Of a stretch of DNA of 64,000 nucleotides, positions 42,690 through 51,664 are shown piece by piece. The first letter of the stretch is position 1. Each line of letters opens with the position of its first letter. The position numbers were made by a program, and so were the translations under genes. This stretch comes from Brevibacillus_H ginsengisoli (lineage in GTDB: Bacteria > Bacillota > Bacilli > Brevibacillales > Brevibacillaceae), in assembly GCF_050113715.1 (NCBI RefSeq), contig NZ_JBNJQR010000003.1:1-64000 (forward strand), given 5' to 3'. The notes below the pieces were generated by a model. That model was not told the origin of the DNA, ran no database searches, and was given only the letters and a program-made list of their open reading frames with translations.

Positions 42690-43382
42690 ATGAGTAAGCA
42701 TTGGGGAATGGTAATTGATCAGAACCGCTGTATCGGCTGTTGGACCTGTGCGGTGAGCTGCAAATCCATTAACAATCAGCCATTGGGAATCTTTTGGAAT
42801 CGGGTATTAACGACTCAGCAGAGTGAGTCCGAGTCAGCTGCTTCGCCAGCAACTGAAGCCATTGATGTACCACACGGGGTATTCCCGCATCTGGCATTGG
42901 CCTACCAGCCAACTTCGTGTCAGCATTGTAAAGACGCACCCTGTGAAAAAGTCTGTCCGGTATCCGCAACCTTCCGCAGAGAAGACGGGGTTGTGCTGGT
43001 GGATTATGAACGTTGCATCGGTTGTCGTTACTGTATGGCGGCTTGTCCGTACGGCGCGCGGGTTTTTAACTGGAAAAAACCGGAGTACACACCAGAAGCA
43101 CCAGTGGGCTATGGCAAGGACTATCGCTCAGATGGTCGTCTGGTGTTTACGCCACAGCGTCCGATCGGAGTTACAGAGAAGTGCACATTCTGCGTGGAGA
43201 GGATCGATGAGGGCAAAAAGCCGATGTGTGTGGAACTCTGTCCGGCAGGAGCGCGTTTCTTTGGGGATCTAAATGATCCGCGAAGCGAAGTCAGCCAAAT
43301 GGGTGGACATCAGTTGATGAGTGAATTAGGAACCCATCCGAGCGTTCGTTATATTCCGGTGGACAAACGGCCTAAGGTTTAA
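42690..43382 (+). CDS. Four-cluster Fe-S subunit of molybdoenzyme 2
   Basis: 230 residues, start ATG after GAAGGAGTGAATGAGGG. Clusters: CIGCWTCAVSC, CQHCKDAPCEKVCP, CIGCRYCMAACP and CTFCVERIDEGKKPMC...C. This is the electron-transfer subunit, linking the NarG-like catalytic part outside and the NrfD membrane anchor encoded next. It has no signal of its own and would be exported with the Tat-bearing partner. Confidence 0.93.
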   Translation: MSKHWGMVIDQNRCIGCWTCAVSCKSINNQPLGIFWNRVLTTQQSESESAASPATEAIDVPHGVFPHLALAYQPTSCQHCKDAPCEKVCPVSATFRREDGVVLVDYERCIGCRYCMAACPYGARVFNWKKPEYTPEAPVGYGKDYRSDGRLVFTPQRPIGVTEKCTFCVERIDEGKKPMCVELCPAGARFFGDLNDPRSEVSQMGGHQLMSELGTHPSVRYIPVDKRPKV

Positions 43383-43404
43383 ATGAGGGGAGGAGGTTAG
43401 ATTT

Positions 43405-44637
43405 ATGGAAGGCAATAAACGCGTAAATAAAGGATACGTCGCATGGCTGCTCATTCTCGGGGCCTTTTTGCTCATCGGAATTGCAGCTTGGGTGTATGAA
43501 CTGATATTCGGTCTGGGTGTAACAGGTATGCGGGATGTAATCTCTTGGGGGCTCTACATTATTTCATTCACTTTTTTTGTCAAGCTGTCCGCGGGTGGGC
43601 TGATCGTGGCTTCCTCGGCAGAAGTATTTGGAGCGAAAGCATTACGGCCATTGGCGAAACTTGGCGTGCTCACAGCCGCCGTCTGTATTTCAGTCGCGGG
43701 GCTCTCCATCATTGCGGATTTAGGCAGGCCGGATCGTATCCTGAACCTTTTTATGCATGCGCATGTTACGTCACCGATGGTTTGGGACGTGACGATTGTT
43801 TCACTTTACTTCCTTTTGGCTGTAGTAGAACTTTGGCTGATGTCTGGAAAGAATCATAGCGTGGGGCGTGAGAGAACTCTAAAAACGTTAGCTGTGATCG
43901 GGTTGCCGGCGGCTTTTTCCTTGCATTCCATTACCGCCTTTATTTTCGGGTTACAGATATCCCGGCCATTCTGGAATACAGCGCTGATGCCTCCATTGTT
44001 TGTTGTATCGGCCATTGTTTCTGGGACGGCGTTGGTGGCGATTATCGTTTGGATTCTGGAGAAGATCAAAGCAGTAAAGCTAAGCGGAAAAACATGGAAT
44101 ACATTGTGTATTTTGATGGCGGTAAGCCTTGCGATTGATTTGTTTATGACGTTTTGCGACTACCTGACCACTTTATGGGATAAGGTACCAGATGATCTCA
44201 AGGTTTTGAGCACTTTATTACCTGGAGGACGGTATGAACCGCTGTTTTGGCTGGAGTGGGTGATTGGCGGAGCGATTCCTTTCATCATTTTGGTTGTTCC
44301 TAGCCTCAAGCGCAGAGTAGGACTGGTTGCGATTGCTGCTTTACTGATTCTTGTGGGTGTGTTCGCTTTTCAAACAGAGTTGGTGGTCGCTGGTATGGCC
44401 AATCCACTTATCCAGTTGCCGCCAGGAATATCTGTGGGGACCTTTACTTTGGGAGCATCGTCATTTGAACTAGTCGGGCAATATATGCCAACTTGGGTTG
44501 AGCTTGCGATCTTGATTGGTCTCCTCGCCTTAATCGCTATACTTACGATACTCGGATATCGTTTCCTTAACATTAAAGGCTCGATGAAGGACAGTGAGGA
44601 GTCTTGGAGTCAGTCGGTAAGGGGGGAAACCACTTGA
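43405..44637 (+). CDS. nrfD: NrfD/PsrC-type membrane anchor subunit
   Basis: 410 residues, start ATG after GGGAGGAGGTTAG. Eight to ten membrane helices and the typical IADLGRPDRILNLF-like motif after the third, plus FWNTALMPPLFVVSAIVSGTALV. It takes electrons from menaquinol for the reductase. This kind of anchor is usual for DMSO/polysulfide reductases, but uncommon with a NarG-like catalytic subunit. The stop overlaps the next gene by 4 bases (TTGA). Confidence 0.9.
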   Translation: MEGNKRVNKGYVAWLLILGAFLLIGIAAWVYELIFGLGVTGMRDVISWGLYIISFTFFVKLSAGGLIVASSAEVFGAKALRPLAKLGVLTAAVCISVAGLSIIADLGRPDRILNLFMHAHVTSPMVWDVTIVSLYFLLAVVELWLMSGKNHSVGRERTLKTLAVIGLPAAFSLHSITAFIFGLQISRPFWNTALMPPLFVVSAIVSGTALVAIIVWILEKIKAVKLSGKTWNTLCILMAVSLAIDLFMTFCDYLTTLWDKVPDDLKVLSTLLPGGRYEPLFWLEWVIGGAIPFIILVVPSLKRRVGLVAIAALLILVGVFAFQTELVVAGMANPLIQLPPGISVGTFTLGASSFELVGQYMPTWVELAILIGLLALIAILTILGYRFLNIKGSMKDSEESWSQSVRGETT

Positions 44638-45242
44638 AAAAAGAGGCTGCCAAACTTCTCAGTAACTGGTGGACTTCACCGGACCAAATGTTCATCGAGC
44701 ATTGGTTAACTCCAGGCAGATGGGGGAGTGTTATTGAACTGTGGCACGAGCTTGATCTTCCGAAGATTCACTTGGTAATGAATCTGTATGTTGCTTTGAC
44801 CGAGGAAAGCGATCAGATCAGACAAGAGTACGAACGCCTCTTTGTTGGACCGGGACGAGTTCCTTGTCCTCCGTATGAGGCGGTTTGGCAATTGGAACGA
44901 CCAAGGCATGAAGAGGGAATGGTTACGGGAGAAGCTACTGATGCGGTGAGTAGACTCTACGCTTCGATGGGTCTTCATGCTCAGCCAGGGTGTCCAGAAT
45001 TTCTAGATCACGTGGCTATAGAATTGGAGGCACTTGCGCATGCTTGGTCGGGTAGAGCAGGATTCATGGATGCCCATCATCTTTTGGAGAATCACCTGGC
45101 TAAATGGATTCCCTTGTTTTGTGAATCGGTAGTAGAAGATACCAAATTAGACTTTTACCGAATATTGGCGGTTTTGACGATGGAGTCCGTTCAGAGTTGG
45201 GCTGAACAAAGCCGACTAGAAGTTGAGGGATTATTCACTTAA
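44634..45242 (+). CDS. TorD/DmsD-family chaperone
   Basis: 202 residues, TTG start after GGGGGGAAACCAC, overlapping the NrfD stop by TTGA. Motif YERLFVGPGRVPCPPYEAVW and the helical HVAIELEALAHAW region identify the redox-enzyme maturation chaperones that bind the Tat signal of the catalytic subunit and promote cofactor insertion. Located in the same unit, so it is probably specific for the 40217 enzyme. Confidence 0.88.
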   Translation: MKKEAAKLLSNWWTSPDQMFIEHWLTPGRWGSVIELWHELDLPKIHLVMNLYVALTEESDQIRQEYERLFVGPGRVPCPPYEAVWQLERPRHEEGMVTGEATDAVSRLYASMGLHAQPGCPEFLDHVAIELEALAHAWSGRAGFMDAHHLLENHLAKWIPLFCESVVEDTKLDFYRILAVLTMESVQSWAEQSRLEVEGLFT

Positions 45243-45288
45243 CCGAAAGTGTAGATGTGGAGATGAGGTGACCTTCACTCTAGGTGCT

Positions 45289-45318
45289 GTGAGGCCCGTG
45301 ACCGACGATGGGCCTCAC
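45289..45318 (+). other. Perfect hairpin between the chaperone and tatA genes
   Basis: GTGAGGCCC (45289-45297) and GGGCCTCAC (45310-45318) form a 9-bp GC-rich stem with a 12-base loop. No T-run follows, so it may protect or separate mRNA segments rather than end the transcript, keeping tatA and moaA levels different. Confidence 0.65.
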
Positions 45319-45344
45319 TCAAACGAAAAAAAGGGGGACTTTTC

Positions 45345-45515
45345 ATGCCAAGGATTTCAATTCCGGGATTAATCTTGATTATTATTCTTGCATTGGTTTT
45401 ATTTGGGCCCAAGAAATTGCCGGAGATTGGAAGAGCGTTCGGCCAAACTTTAAAGGAGTTCAAAAAAACGACCCGTGATCTAACAGCAGATGTGATGGAT
45501 GATAAGCAGCCCTAA
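45345..45515 (+). CDS. tatA: TatA-like twin-arginine translocase subunit
   Basis: 56 residues, start ATG after AAGGGGGAC. Membrane helix ISIPGLILIIILALVLFG, then the hinge GPKKLPEIGR and an amphipathic helix (AFGQTLKEFKKTTRDL), the full TatA/TatE plan. A separate TatA within a molybdoenzyme operon points to a dedicated or booster translocase for the Tat-exported subunit. No tatC is in the window. Confidence 0.88.
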   Translation: MPRISIPGLILIIILALVLFGPKKLPEIGRAFGQTLKEFKKTTRDLTADVMDDKQP

Positions 45516-45550
45516 GGACTGAGCTAAAAGAAGTCGGTTGCTAGAGAGAG

Positions 45551-46561
45551 GTGTTGATCATAAGTAAGGATCAATTGATCGATCGTTTTGGGAGAATTCA
45601 TGATTATTTGAGGATCTCCGTTACGGATCGTTGTAATTTACGATGTATCTATTGCAGACCAGAAGAATCGGCAAGTCCTTTCGATCACAAGGAAATTTTA
45701 CGTTATGAAGAGATTGGGGAAATCGTAAAGGTTGCCGCAAAGCTAGGAGTGAAACGGATTCGATTGACGGGCGGTGAGCCACTTGTCCGACGTGACCTGG
45801 AAAAATTAATTAAATTGCTTTCCGACATACCAGGTATTGAAGATATTGCCCTTACAACAAATGGGATATTTTTGGCGGAGAAGGCAGCTGTGCTGAAGAA
45901 GGCGGGCTTATCACGTGTCAATATCAGTTTGGATTCTATGAAGCCAAACCGTTATCGACAGATGACCAGAGGAGGGGACATCCAGCGAGTTTTGGATGCA
46001 ATAGACGCAAGTCTTGCATTAGGTCTCGCACCTGTAAAGTTAAATGTCGTGTTAATGAGAGGATTCAATGATGATGAAATTGAAGACTTTTTATTCATGA
46101 CCCTTCAGCGGCCAGTCCATGTTCGATTTATTGAATATATGCCAATCGCAAGCGATGCTAATGAGTGGCGTACTCACTATCTGCCGTTAATTTCCGTATT
46201 GGAACGAGCGAGTAAATTCGGAAACCCAGCAATCATGACCGGCAATATGATAGGAAATGGACCAAGCGAAAATTACACATTGCCAAATGCGTTGGGAAGC
46301 TTTGGGCTTATTCATCCGGTAAGCAATCATTTTTGCGGAACATGTAATCGTCTCAGGTTGACTGCTGATGGGAATCTAAAATCCTGCCTATACTGGGGAG
46401 ACGAACTTTACATACGACCTTTCACTCATCATCCTGAGGCCTTGAAACAGGTATTTTTAAAGGCACTGTCCACAAAACCTGAAGAGCATGGAATGAATCT
46501 CCATAGTGAGGAACAAAGCCATACTCCGACATGGCGCTGGATGTCCCAGATCGGGGGATGA
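45551..46561 (+). CDS. moaA: Molybdenum cofactor biosynthesis protein MoaA
   Basis: 336 residues. The start codon is GTG (or TTG one codon later) after GAGAGAGG. N-terminal radical-SAM cluster RCNLRCIYC, then RLTGGEPLVRRDL, and a C-terminal second cluster CGTCNRLRLTADGNLKSC. It ends in GG as usual for MoaA. It makes the first cyclic pterin intermediate from GTP. Its place at the end of the molybdoenzyme operon fits raised cofactor demand on induction. Confidence 0.95.
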   Translation: MLIISKDQLIDRFGRIHDYLRISVTDRCNLRCIYCRPEESASPFDHKEILRYEEIGEIVKVAAKLGVKRIRLTGGEPLVRRDLEKLIKLLSDIPGIEDIALTTNGIFLAEKAAVLKKAGLSRVNISLDSMKPNRYRQMTRGGDIQRVLDAIDASLALGLAPVKLNVVLMRGFNDDEIEDFLFMTLQRPVHVRFIEYMPIASDANEWRTHYLPLISVLERASKFGNPAIMTGNMIGNGPSENYTLPNALGSFGLIHPVSNHFCGTCNRLRLTADGNLKSCLYWGDELYIRPFTHHPEALKQVFLKALSTKPEEHGMNLHSEEQSHTPTWRWMSQIGG

Positions 46562-46576
46562 GAAAGATGGCTAGAC

Positions 46577-46617
46577 AAAAGAGCAGACGCCTAGAGATTA
46601 GGCCATCTGCTCTTTTC
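46577..46617. terminator. Bidirectional terminator, moaA / MFS gene
   Basis: AAAAGAGCAGA (46577-46587) pairs with TCTGCTCTTTT (46606-46616), with an inner GCCT/AGGC. It serves both moaA (plus) and the MFS gene (minus). Confidence 0.87.
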
Positions 46618-46622
46618 TAATC

Positions 46623-47819
46623 TTATCCCTGCAATGAAGCTCTTTCCCAACCGCGAATCGTACTATCCTTGGGCAAAAAGAATCCAAGTATACCGATGGA
46701 CGGAAGAATGGTACAAATGGTCAGAACGAGAGGCAAACCGTAATGATCAGCGATAGTACCGAGGATGGAAGCCCCGATCCCTCCCATTCCAAAGGCAAGG
46801 CCAATAATCAAACCGGAGACTGTACCAATTCGCCCTGGTAGAAGCTCCTGTGCGTACACAACTGTGACCGAAAAGCTGGACAACAGGATTAATCCGTCGA
46901 TAAACAACAAGGGATAAGCCCAGAATCCTTGAACATAAGGCAACAGAACGGCTAGAGGGAGCGCGCCGAGTGTCGAGATGATCATCAGGTTGCGTTTCCC
47001 GAAGCGATCCGCCAACGGACCTCCGAAAAAAGTGCCAATTGCGCCGGCCATCAGGAAGATAAACGTGTAGAGCTGGGCTTGATCAATGGAATAGTGCTTG
47101 ACATTAATCAGAAATAATGGGTAGAAGCTTTGCAATCCGGCACTGATCCAAGAACGGACACTTACGAACAGCACCAGCAAGCTGAGCGCCATCATTCGTT
47201 CCGACTTATTCGTTAAGGCAATAGGAGCTGGTTTGGCTTTTGACTGACGATGCTGATTGCTGTACCAGTACGCGATAAATAGCATGACGATAAATGCTAG
47301 TCCAGCCGGTACGGTAAACCAGGCAGCGCCCATCTGGCCAAAGCTAACAAAAAAGAGGGCCGTCATTAAAGGAGCAAGTGCCTGGCCGGCGTTTCCCCCT
47401 ACTTGGAAGATGGACTGGGCAAGTCCGCGTCTTGGGCCTGCTGCCATATGGGCGACTCGAGAGGCTTCCGGATGAAAAACCGCTGACCCTATGCCCACGA
47501 GGGCCACCGAGAGTAGGACCATGTGATAACTGGTGGCGAAGGCGATCCCGACCATTCCCGTACCTGATACCAGCATGGCGATGGGCAGTAAAAAAGGACG
47601 CGGGACCTGATCGGTGATATACCCGATGACAGGCTGCAAGATTGAGGCGGTAACATTGACAACAAGGATAATGAGACCGAGTTGGGAATATTGGAGAGCC
47701 AGATTCTTTTGTAAAATTGGTAGTAGTGCTGGAATTACGGCCTGTAAGCTGTCATTAAGCAGGTGAACCAAACTGACCGCAAACAAGATCTGATAGACCG
47801 TTTTATTGGAAGCCGACAT
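46623..47819 (-). CDS. MFS transporter, fosmidomycin-resistance (Fsr) type
   Basis: 398 residues with about 12 membrane helices. The N-terminal SLVHLLNDSLQAVIPALLPIL and GSAVFHPEASRVAHMAAG are typical of the Fsr subfamily. The motif QVGGNAGQALAP follows. It likely exports fosmidomycin-like or other small drugs using the proton gradient. It starts at an ATG whose ribosome site GGAGTGAAAG is 10 or more bases away. Single gene, next to a PfkB kinase gene that is divergent from it. Confidence 0.88.
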   Translation of the reverse strand: MSASNKTVYQILFAVSLVHLLNDSLQAVIPALLPILQKNLALQYSQLGLIILVVNVTASILQPVIGYITDQVPRPFLLPIAMLVSGTGMVGIAFATSYHMVLLSVALVGIGSAVFHPEASRVAHMAAGPRRGLAQSIFQVGGNAGQALAPLMTALFFVSFGQMGAAWFTVPAGLAFIVMLFIAYWYSNQHRQSKAKPAPIALTNKSERMMALSLLVLFVSVRSWISAGLQSFYPLFLINVKHYSIDQAQLYTFIFLMAGAIGTFFGGPLADRFGKRNLMIISTLGALPLAVLLPYVQGFWAYPLLFIDGLILLSSFSVTVVYAQELLPGRIGTVSGLIIGLAFGMGGIGASILGTIADHYGLPLVLTICTILPSIGILGFFLPKDSTIRGWERASLQG

Positions 47820-47934
47820 GGGGGTGTTCTTTCACTCCTATCTATATTGTATCTGTAAAATGTACCACCAACGTTTAAGGAAGTCACTATATCCGTAGAA
47901 TTTTCAGACAATGATGTAACTTAATGGTAAGAAT

Positions 47935-47943
47935 TGTTATAAT
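47935..47943 (+). promoter_or_regulatory. Extended -10 promoter of the PfkB gene
   Basis: TGTTATAAT is a perfect extended -10 element, 84 bases before the start codon. The -35 region is weak, as usual for such promoters. Confidence 0.6.
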
Positions 47944-48026
47944 AAGAGGAGTTACAGGTTCCTCATGTCTTATTTTATTCCTTCATGATGGAATGGTATC
48001 ACCTAGAGTCAAAGAGGAGGAGTCAC

Positions 48027-48983
48027 ATGAGTATACAAGGTCGTTGGTTGGTGGTCGGTGCAGCAAATGTAGATATCAAGGGAGAACCAGATCAGACATT
48101 GTTGTTGGGGACAAGCAATCCGGGCGTTGTCCATATCTCACCAGGCGGGGTAGCTCGTAACGTGGCGGAGAATCTGGGACTCTTAGGGGAAGATGTTACG
48201 CTTTGCGCCTTGGTTGGGGAGGATACAGATGGGGAATCACTTAAGCAATTGACAGCGAGCAGAGGTGTAAGTACCGTAGGCATGCTGCGATTGGCCAATC
48301 AACGGACAGGAAGATATGTTTCGATACATAATGAACAGGGTGAAATGATCGCGGCGATCGCAGATATGGAGATTAATGAGGCCTGGACCGAGGAACATCA
48401 AGCGCTAGGGTTGGAATTTATTCGAGAACATAAAGTTTCAGGTGTTTTAATTGACGCCAATGTACCAGTGCATGTCATGGACGCTTTTTTGGAAGCGGCC
48501 AATGTGGAGAAGATTGCCATTGTTGCCGCACCTGTTTCGCCTAAAAAGGCCCTGAAATGGAGAGGGCGCTTGCATGGTGTTTCTCTCCTTGTATTAAACC
48601 AGCAAGAAGCCGCCGTTTTGAGTGGAATGGATATCGAGACCAAGAGTGATATCGAGAAAGCTGCCGCTAAGTTGCACGATCAAGGGATCGCGTATGTATT
48701 CATCACGAAGGGTGGCGAAGGGGTGTGCGCGTATCACAATCAGGAATTGGTCTGGTTATCGGCATTGGAAGCTGAAGGTAAAGAGGCTACGGGTGCTGGA
48801 GACGCCTTTACGGCTGGAGTGATGTACGCTTTGACGAAAACAGACTCTTTAATCGAGCTTGCGGCCTACGGGTTGGTGATGGCGAAATCAGCGCTGGTAA
48901 GCAAACAGTCTGTTGCCGAGTTGATTGACATCCATCGATTGGAAGAAGCGAAAAACGAGTACATAAGGAAAATGGGTGCCTAA
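48027..48983 (+). CDS. PfkB-family carbohydrate kinase (pseudouridine kinase-like)
   Basis: 318 residues from the ATG after AGAGGAGGAGTC. Signature blocks: VVGAANVDIKGEP, SPGGVARNVAENLGLLG, and GKEATGAGDAFTAGVMYA with the catalytic Asp. The N-terminal pattern and length resemble PsuK/YeiC kinases, which phosphorylate pseudouridine; no psuG is nearby, so this is open. Terminator follows directly. Confidence 0.8.
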   Translation: MSIQGRWLVVGAANVDIKGEPDQTLLLGTSNPGVVHISPGGVARNVAENLGLLGEDVTLCALVGEDTDGESLKQLTASRGVSTVGMLRLANQRTGRYVSIHNEQGEMIAAIADMEINEAWTEEHQALGLEFIREHKVSGVLIDANVPVHVMDAFLEAANVEKIAIVAAPVSPKKALKWRGRLHGVSLLVLNQQEAAVLSGMDIETKSDIEKAAAKLHDQGIAYVFITKGGEGVCAYHNQELVWLSALEAEGKEATGAGDAFTAGVMYALTKTDSLIELAAYGLVMAKSALVSKQSVAELIDIHRLEEAKNEYIRKMGA

Positions 48984-48986
48984 TCC

Positions 48987-49028
48987 TTGAGCCTGCTGGT
49001 CAAATCGACAGCAGGCTCAAACATTTTT
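48987..49028 (+). terminator. Terminator of the PfkB gene
   Basis: TTGAGCCTGCTG (48987-48998) pairs perfectly with CAGCAGGCTCAA (49009-49020), then ACATTTTT. Confidence 0.9.
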
Positions 49029-49232
49029 CTACAAAAATTTTCATTTTTATGATACAATATTTAGCAGGTCTTTTGCTATAAATCCCCTCTCATCAACTGA
49101 TATCTTCCAATTCGTATTTGTCCCAAAAAAGTGTCGAATGCCGCTTGTACGATTTTTTTGAACGTTTACATATAAATGATAGTACTGTAAAGGCTTTATA
49201 ACCATCTGGACTGTATAAGGAGAATGATTAGA

Positions 49233-50648
49233 ATGCCTAAACCAGTAGCACGGGAACAAGCTGCTACCACTAGACGTAGCCCAGTTAAGCCGAAAAAAAA
49301 GAAAAAGCTGAGGCGTATTCTTACCTTAGGTTTATTGTTATTGCTGATCGTTGCTGGTGGAGCTACTGCTTCCGTCTACTGGAAGGTAGATGACGCAATT
49401 AATTCAGCCAGCTCTGACCAACGAGACGGCGTTAGAACACTGGCGGCCGGTGTAGATAACCTCTACCATTCTGACAAGCCCATGTCCATCGTCATTCTAG
49501 GACGAGACACTCGGAAGGAAACGGGGTCACTCAATACGGACGTGATGATCACTGCTGTTGTTGATCCGGTTACCAAGAAGGTCACGATGCTCTCTATCCC
49601 ACGGGATACACGTATTAAGATTCCGGGGTATCGGGGTTATCATAAAATCAATTCGATCTATGCGAACGGCGAGGCCGAACGACGTCAAGCCGAAGTGAGT
49701 AATCAGATACCGACGGAAAATGGTGTGACCTTAACCAAAAAGACGATGGAGCAAATGCTCGGAATCCCGATCCAGTATTACGTGGAAGTTGATTTTGATG
49801 GATTCAAGTCTATTATTGACGAGCTGGGCGGAGTCCAAGTGAATGTCGACCGCAAGCTAGTCTATGATGATCCAACCGATAATACGCACATCAACCTTGA
49901 ACCGGGTTTGCAAACCTTGAATGGTGAACAAGCACTCGGCTATGTTCGCCACCGTCACGATAACCGAGGGTTGAAATATTTCTCCAACGATTTTGACCGC
50001 AACCGTCGTCAGCAGGAAGTCATTAAAGCGGTGATGGATAAAATGACTTCATTTGAGGGCTTTACGAAGGTCTTTAAAGTGATTGAGGTAGCAGGACAAC
50101 ACGTTCATACAGATTTGTCGCCTGACCAGATCAAAGGCTTGGCGGTTAACTTTAAAGGGGTTAATTCCAACAATATCGAAACATTGGAAAACGACGCCTA
50201 CTGGAATGCTAGCATTGGTTATACCTTGTTGCCATCTGACAAACTGAAAGAAATCCGCAGCACTTTGCAAACGCAAATGGGTGTCAATGATTCTGTAGCC
50301 GAATTGAATGATTCCGTTACGGGTGAAGGTCCGCAGGAAGCCACGGCCAATAGCAATCCAGTTAAAAAGAAATCAAGCAAGCATAATACCGTATCATCCA
50401 AAATAGATTCTTCTAAGCCGAAGGAATCAACTGATCCAACCCAATCTGGCAAACAAACAACATCCCAAGATCCAGCAGCAACACCACCGCCAGATATTGC
50501 GTCGCCTGCTCAGCCGGAACAGGGAACTGACACAAAAAGTAGCGGAACAGAGCCGCCACCGGATATTGTACCGCCGGCAAACGCCAATCCCGGTGGAGCG
50601 AATACAACTCCCCCTGCAGGCAATGGTACCAACGGATCAAATGGATAA
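49233..50648 (+). CDS. LCP-family (LytR-CpsA-Psr) cell-wall ligase
   Basis: 471 residues from the ATG 10 bases after AAGGAG; the ATG three codons earlier overlaps it. Cytoplasmic basic tail, one membrane helix (LTLGLLLLLIVAGGATAS, ~30-50), then the LCP domain (~85-270) with SIVILGRDTRKETGSLNTDVM, DTRIKIPGYRGYHKIN and LGYVRHRHDNRG, the conserved Asp and Arg residues that bind the lipid-linked polymer. The last ~110 residues are low-complexity Pro/Ser/Lys with two copies of PPPDI. LCP enzymes transfer teichoic acid or capsule to peptidoglycan. Confidence 0.92.
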   Translation: MPKPVAREQAATTRRSPVKPKKKKKLRRILTLGLLLLLIVAGGATASVYWKVDDAINSASSDQRDGVRTLAAGVDNLYHSDKPMSIVILGRDTRKETGSLNTDVMITAVVDPVTKKVTMLSIPRDTRIKIPGYRGYHKINSIYANGEAERRQAEVSNQIPTENGVTLTKKTMEQMLGIPIQYYVEVDFDGFKSIIDELGGVQVNVDRKLVYDDPTDNTHINLEPGLQTLNGEQALGYVRHRHDNRGLKYFSNDFDRNRRQQEVIKAVMDKMTSFEGFTKVFKVIEVAGQHVHTDLSPDQIKGLAVNFKGVNSNNIETLENDAYWNASIGYTLLPSDKLKEIRSTLQTQMGVNDSVAELNDSVTGEGPQEATANSNPVKKKSSKHNTVSSKIDSSKPKESTDPTQSGKQTTSQDPAATPPPDIASPAQPEQGTDTKSSGTEPPPDIVPPANANPGGANTTPPAGNGTNGSNG

Positions 50649-50675
50649 AGCATAAAACCCGAAACAACTTCAGGA

Positions 50676-50708
50676 ATCAGGAGGAGACAAAAATCCTCCT
50701 GATTTTTT
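50676..50708 (+). terminator. Terminator of the LCP gene
   Basis: ATCAGGAGGA (50676-50685) and TCCTCCTGAT (50694-50703), followed by a T-run. Confidence 0.87.
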
Positions 50709-50811
50709 CATATTTCAAGGGTTTATTCACACATAAAACATGGTAAAATAATAGTATATAAAAACTGATACTTCTGAAAATTAAAGCCGAAGAGGATGAG
50801 GAGGGGTTTGT

Positions 50812-51123
50812 ATGACACTATTTTGGGTTAACCTAGCGCTCGTACTAATCTTTTTGGTTCTTTTTAGTCGCCAACAACAAGATGAGATGGTCTACGATGA
50901 AGAGTTTTTCCTCCAAAACCCTGGGGCCCTGGAAGAATATCAGCAGATGCCGATCGAGTTCCAGAAAGCCTTTTTTCGGAAGCACAAGGAATGGATTAAG
51001 GAGAAATATATGCGGGGGGACAGTTACGTGTTGGGATACTGCCCTAACCAAGAAATCCGGCGGGCTTGGCTGACGGAGTTCGTCACCAGAAAAAGCTGGG
51101 GTGGCCCATCTGCAACTCCATAG
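50812..51123 (+). CDS. Small single-pass membrane protein
   Basis: 103 residues, start ATG after GATGAGGAGGGG. Residues 2-18 form a membrane helix (LFWVNLALVLIFLVLFS). A charged cytoplasmic or external part follows, with WIKEKYMRGDSYVLGYC. No family recognised. It is a single-gene unit between the LCP terminator and its own terminator. Confidence 0.65.
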   Translation: MTLFWVNLALVLIFLVLFSRQQQDEMVYDEEFFLQNPGALEEYQQMPIEFQKAFFRKHKEWIKEKYMRGDSYVLGYCPNQEIRRAWLTEFVTRKSWGGPSATP

Positions 51124-51134
51124 AGGAAAGGAAG

Positions 51135-51170
51135 CCAGTAATCGTGTCTGCGCGCGGTTACTGGTTTTTT
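51135..51170 (+). terminator. Terminator of the small membrane protein gene
   Basis: CCAGTAA (51135-51141) and TTACTGG (51158-51164), then six T. The 37-nt repeat copy 2 begins four bases later. Confidence 0.85.
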
Positions 51171-51173
51171 CTG

Positions 51174-51210
51174 GTCGACTAGAAGCTCAACGTCCTGTTG
51201 AAACGCCGAC
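51174..51210. repeat. 37-nt hairpin repeat, copy 2
   Basis: Same 37-base unit as at 517-553: GTCGACTA at the start, CAACGTCCTGTTG in the middle and GCCGAC at the end. The stem pair is T-A (TCAAC/GTTGA) where copy 1 has G-C. It lies directly after a terminator and before the glycine-rich protein gene. Confidence 0.75.
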
Positions 51211-51323
51211 ATTAGCTCATCCTGAGCGTCACAACTAAGGTTCTACCGGCGCCAGAGGCTTGGAATCGCCAAGTTTTCTTTGTTAAACTAGACAGACAGG
51301 CTATGAAAAAAGGAGTGAGGAGA

Positions 51324-51611
51324 ATGCAAATCTATGAGTGGATAGCAATCGGTATCATTCTTTTCATCGTACTATATGGCTTGATTGCCTCAAATGGAAG
51401 AAACATGCGCAAAGAACGTTTTCGCTCGAATAATTCAAGTGATTCAGGAATCTATAGTTATACGGACTCCAGTGGACCCAATCACCATTCGAACTGCTCA
51501 GACGGCTCGAAAGGCGGATGGTTTGGCGGGTGGTTTGATGGCGGCTCTGGAGATGGTGGATGTGGAGATGGAGGAGGCGGTGGAGACGGCGGAGGTGGCG
51601 GTGGTGACTAG
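51324..51611 (+). CDS. Membrane-anchored glycine-rich protein
   Basis: 95 residues from the ATG 8 bases after AAGGAG. N-terminal membrane helix WIAIGIILFIVLYGLIA, basic segment, then Ser/Asn-rich linker and a glycine-aspartate tail (GGCGDGGGGGDGGGGGGD). Resembles small glycine-rich TM proteins of Bacillales; no function known. Followed 53 bases later by the 51665 gene. Confidence 0.7.
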   Translation: MQIYEWIAIGIILFIVLYGLIASNGRNMRKERFRSNNSSDSGIYSYTDSSGPNHHSNCSDGSKGGWFGGWFDGGSGDGGCGDGGGGGDGGGGGGD

Positions 51612-51664
51612 ACAATTTTTCTACTACAATAAACTTGAGATAGTTTTGAAAAGGAGAAACATAC

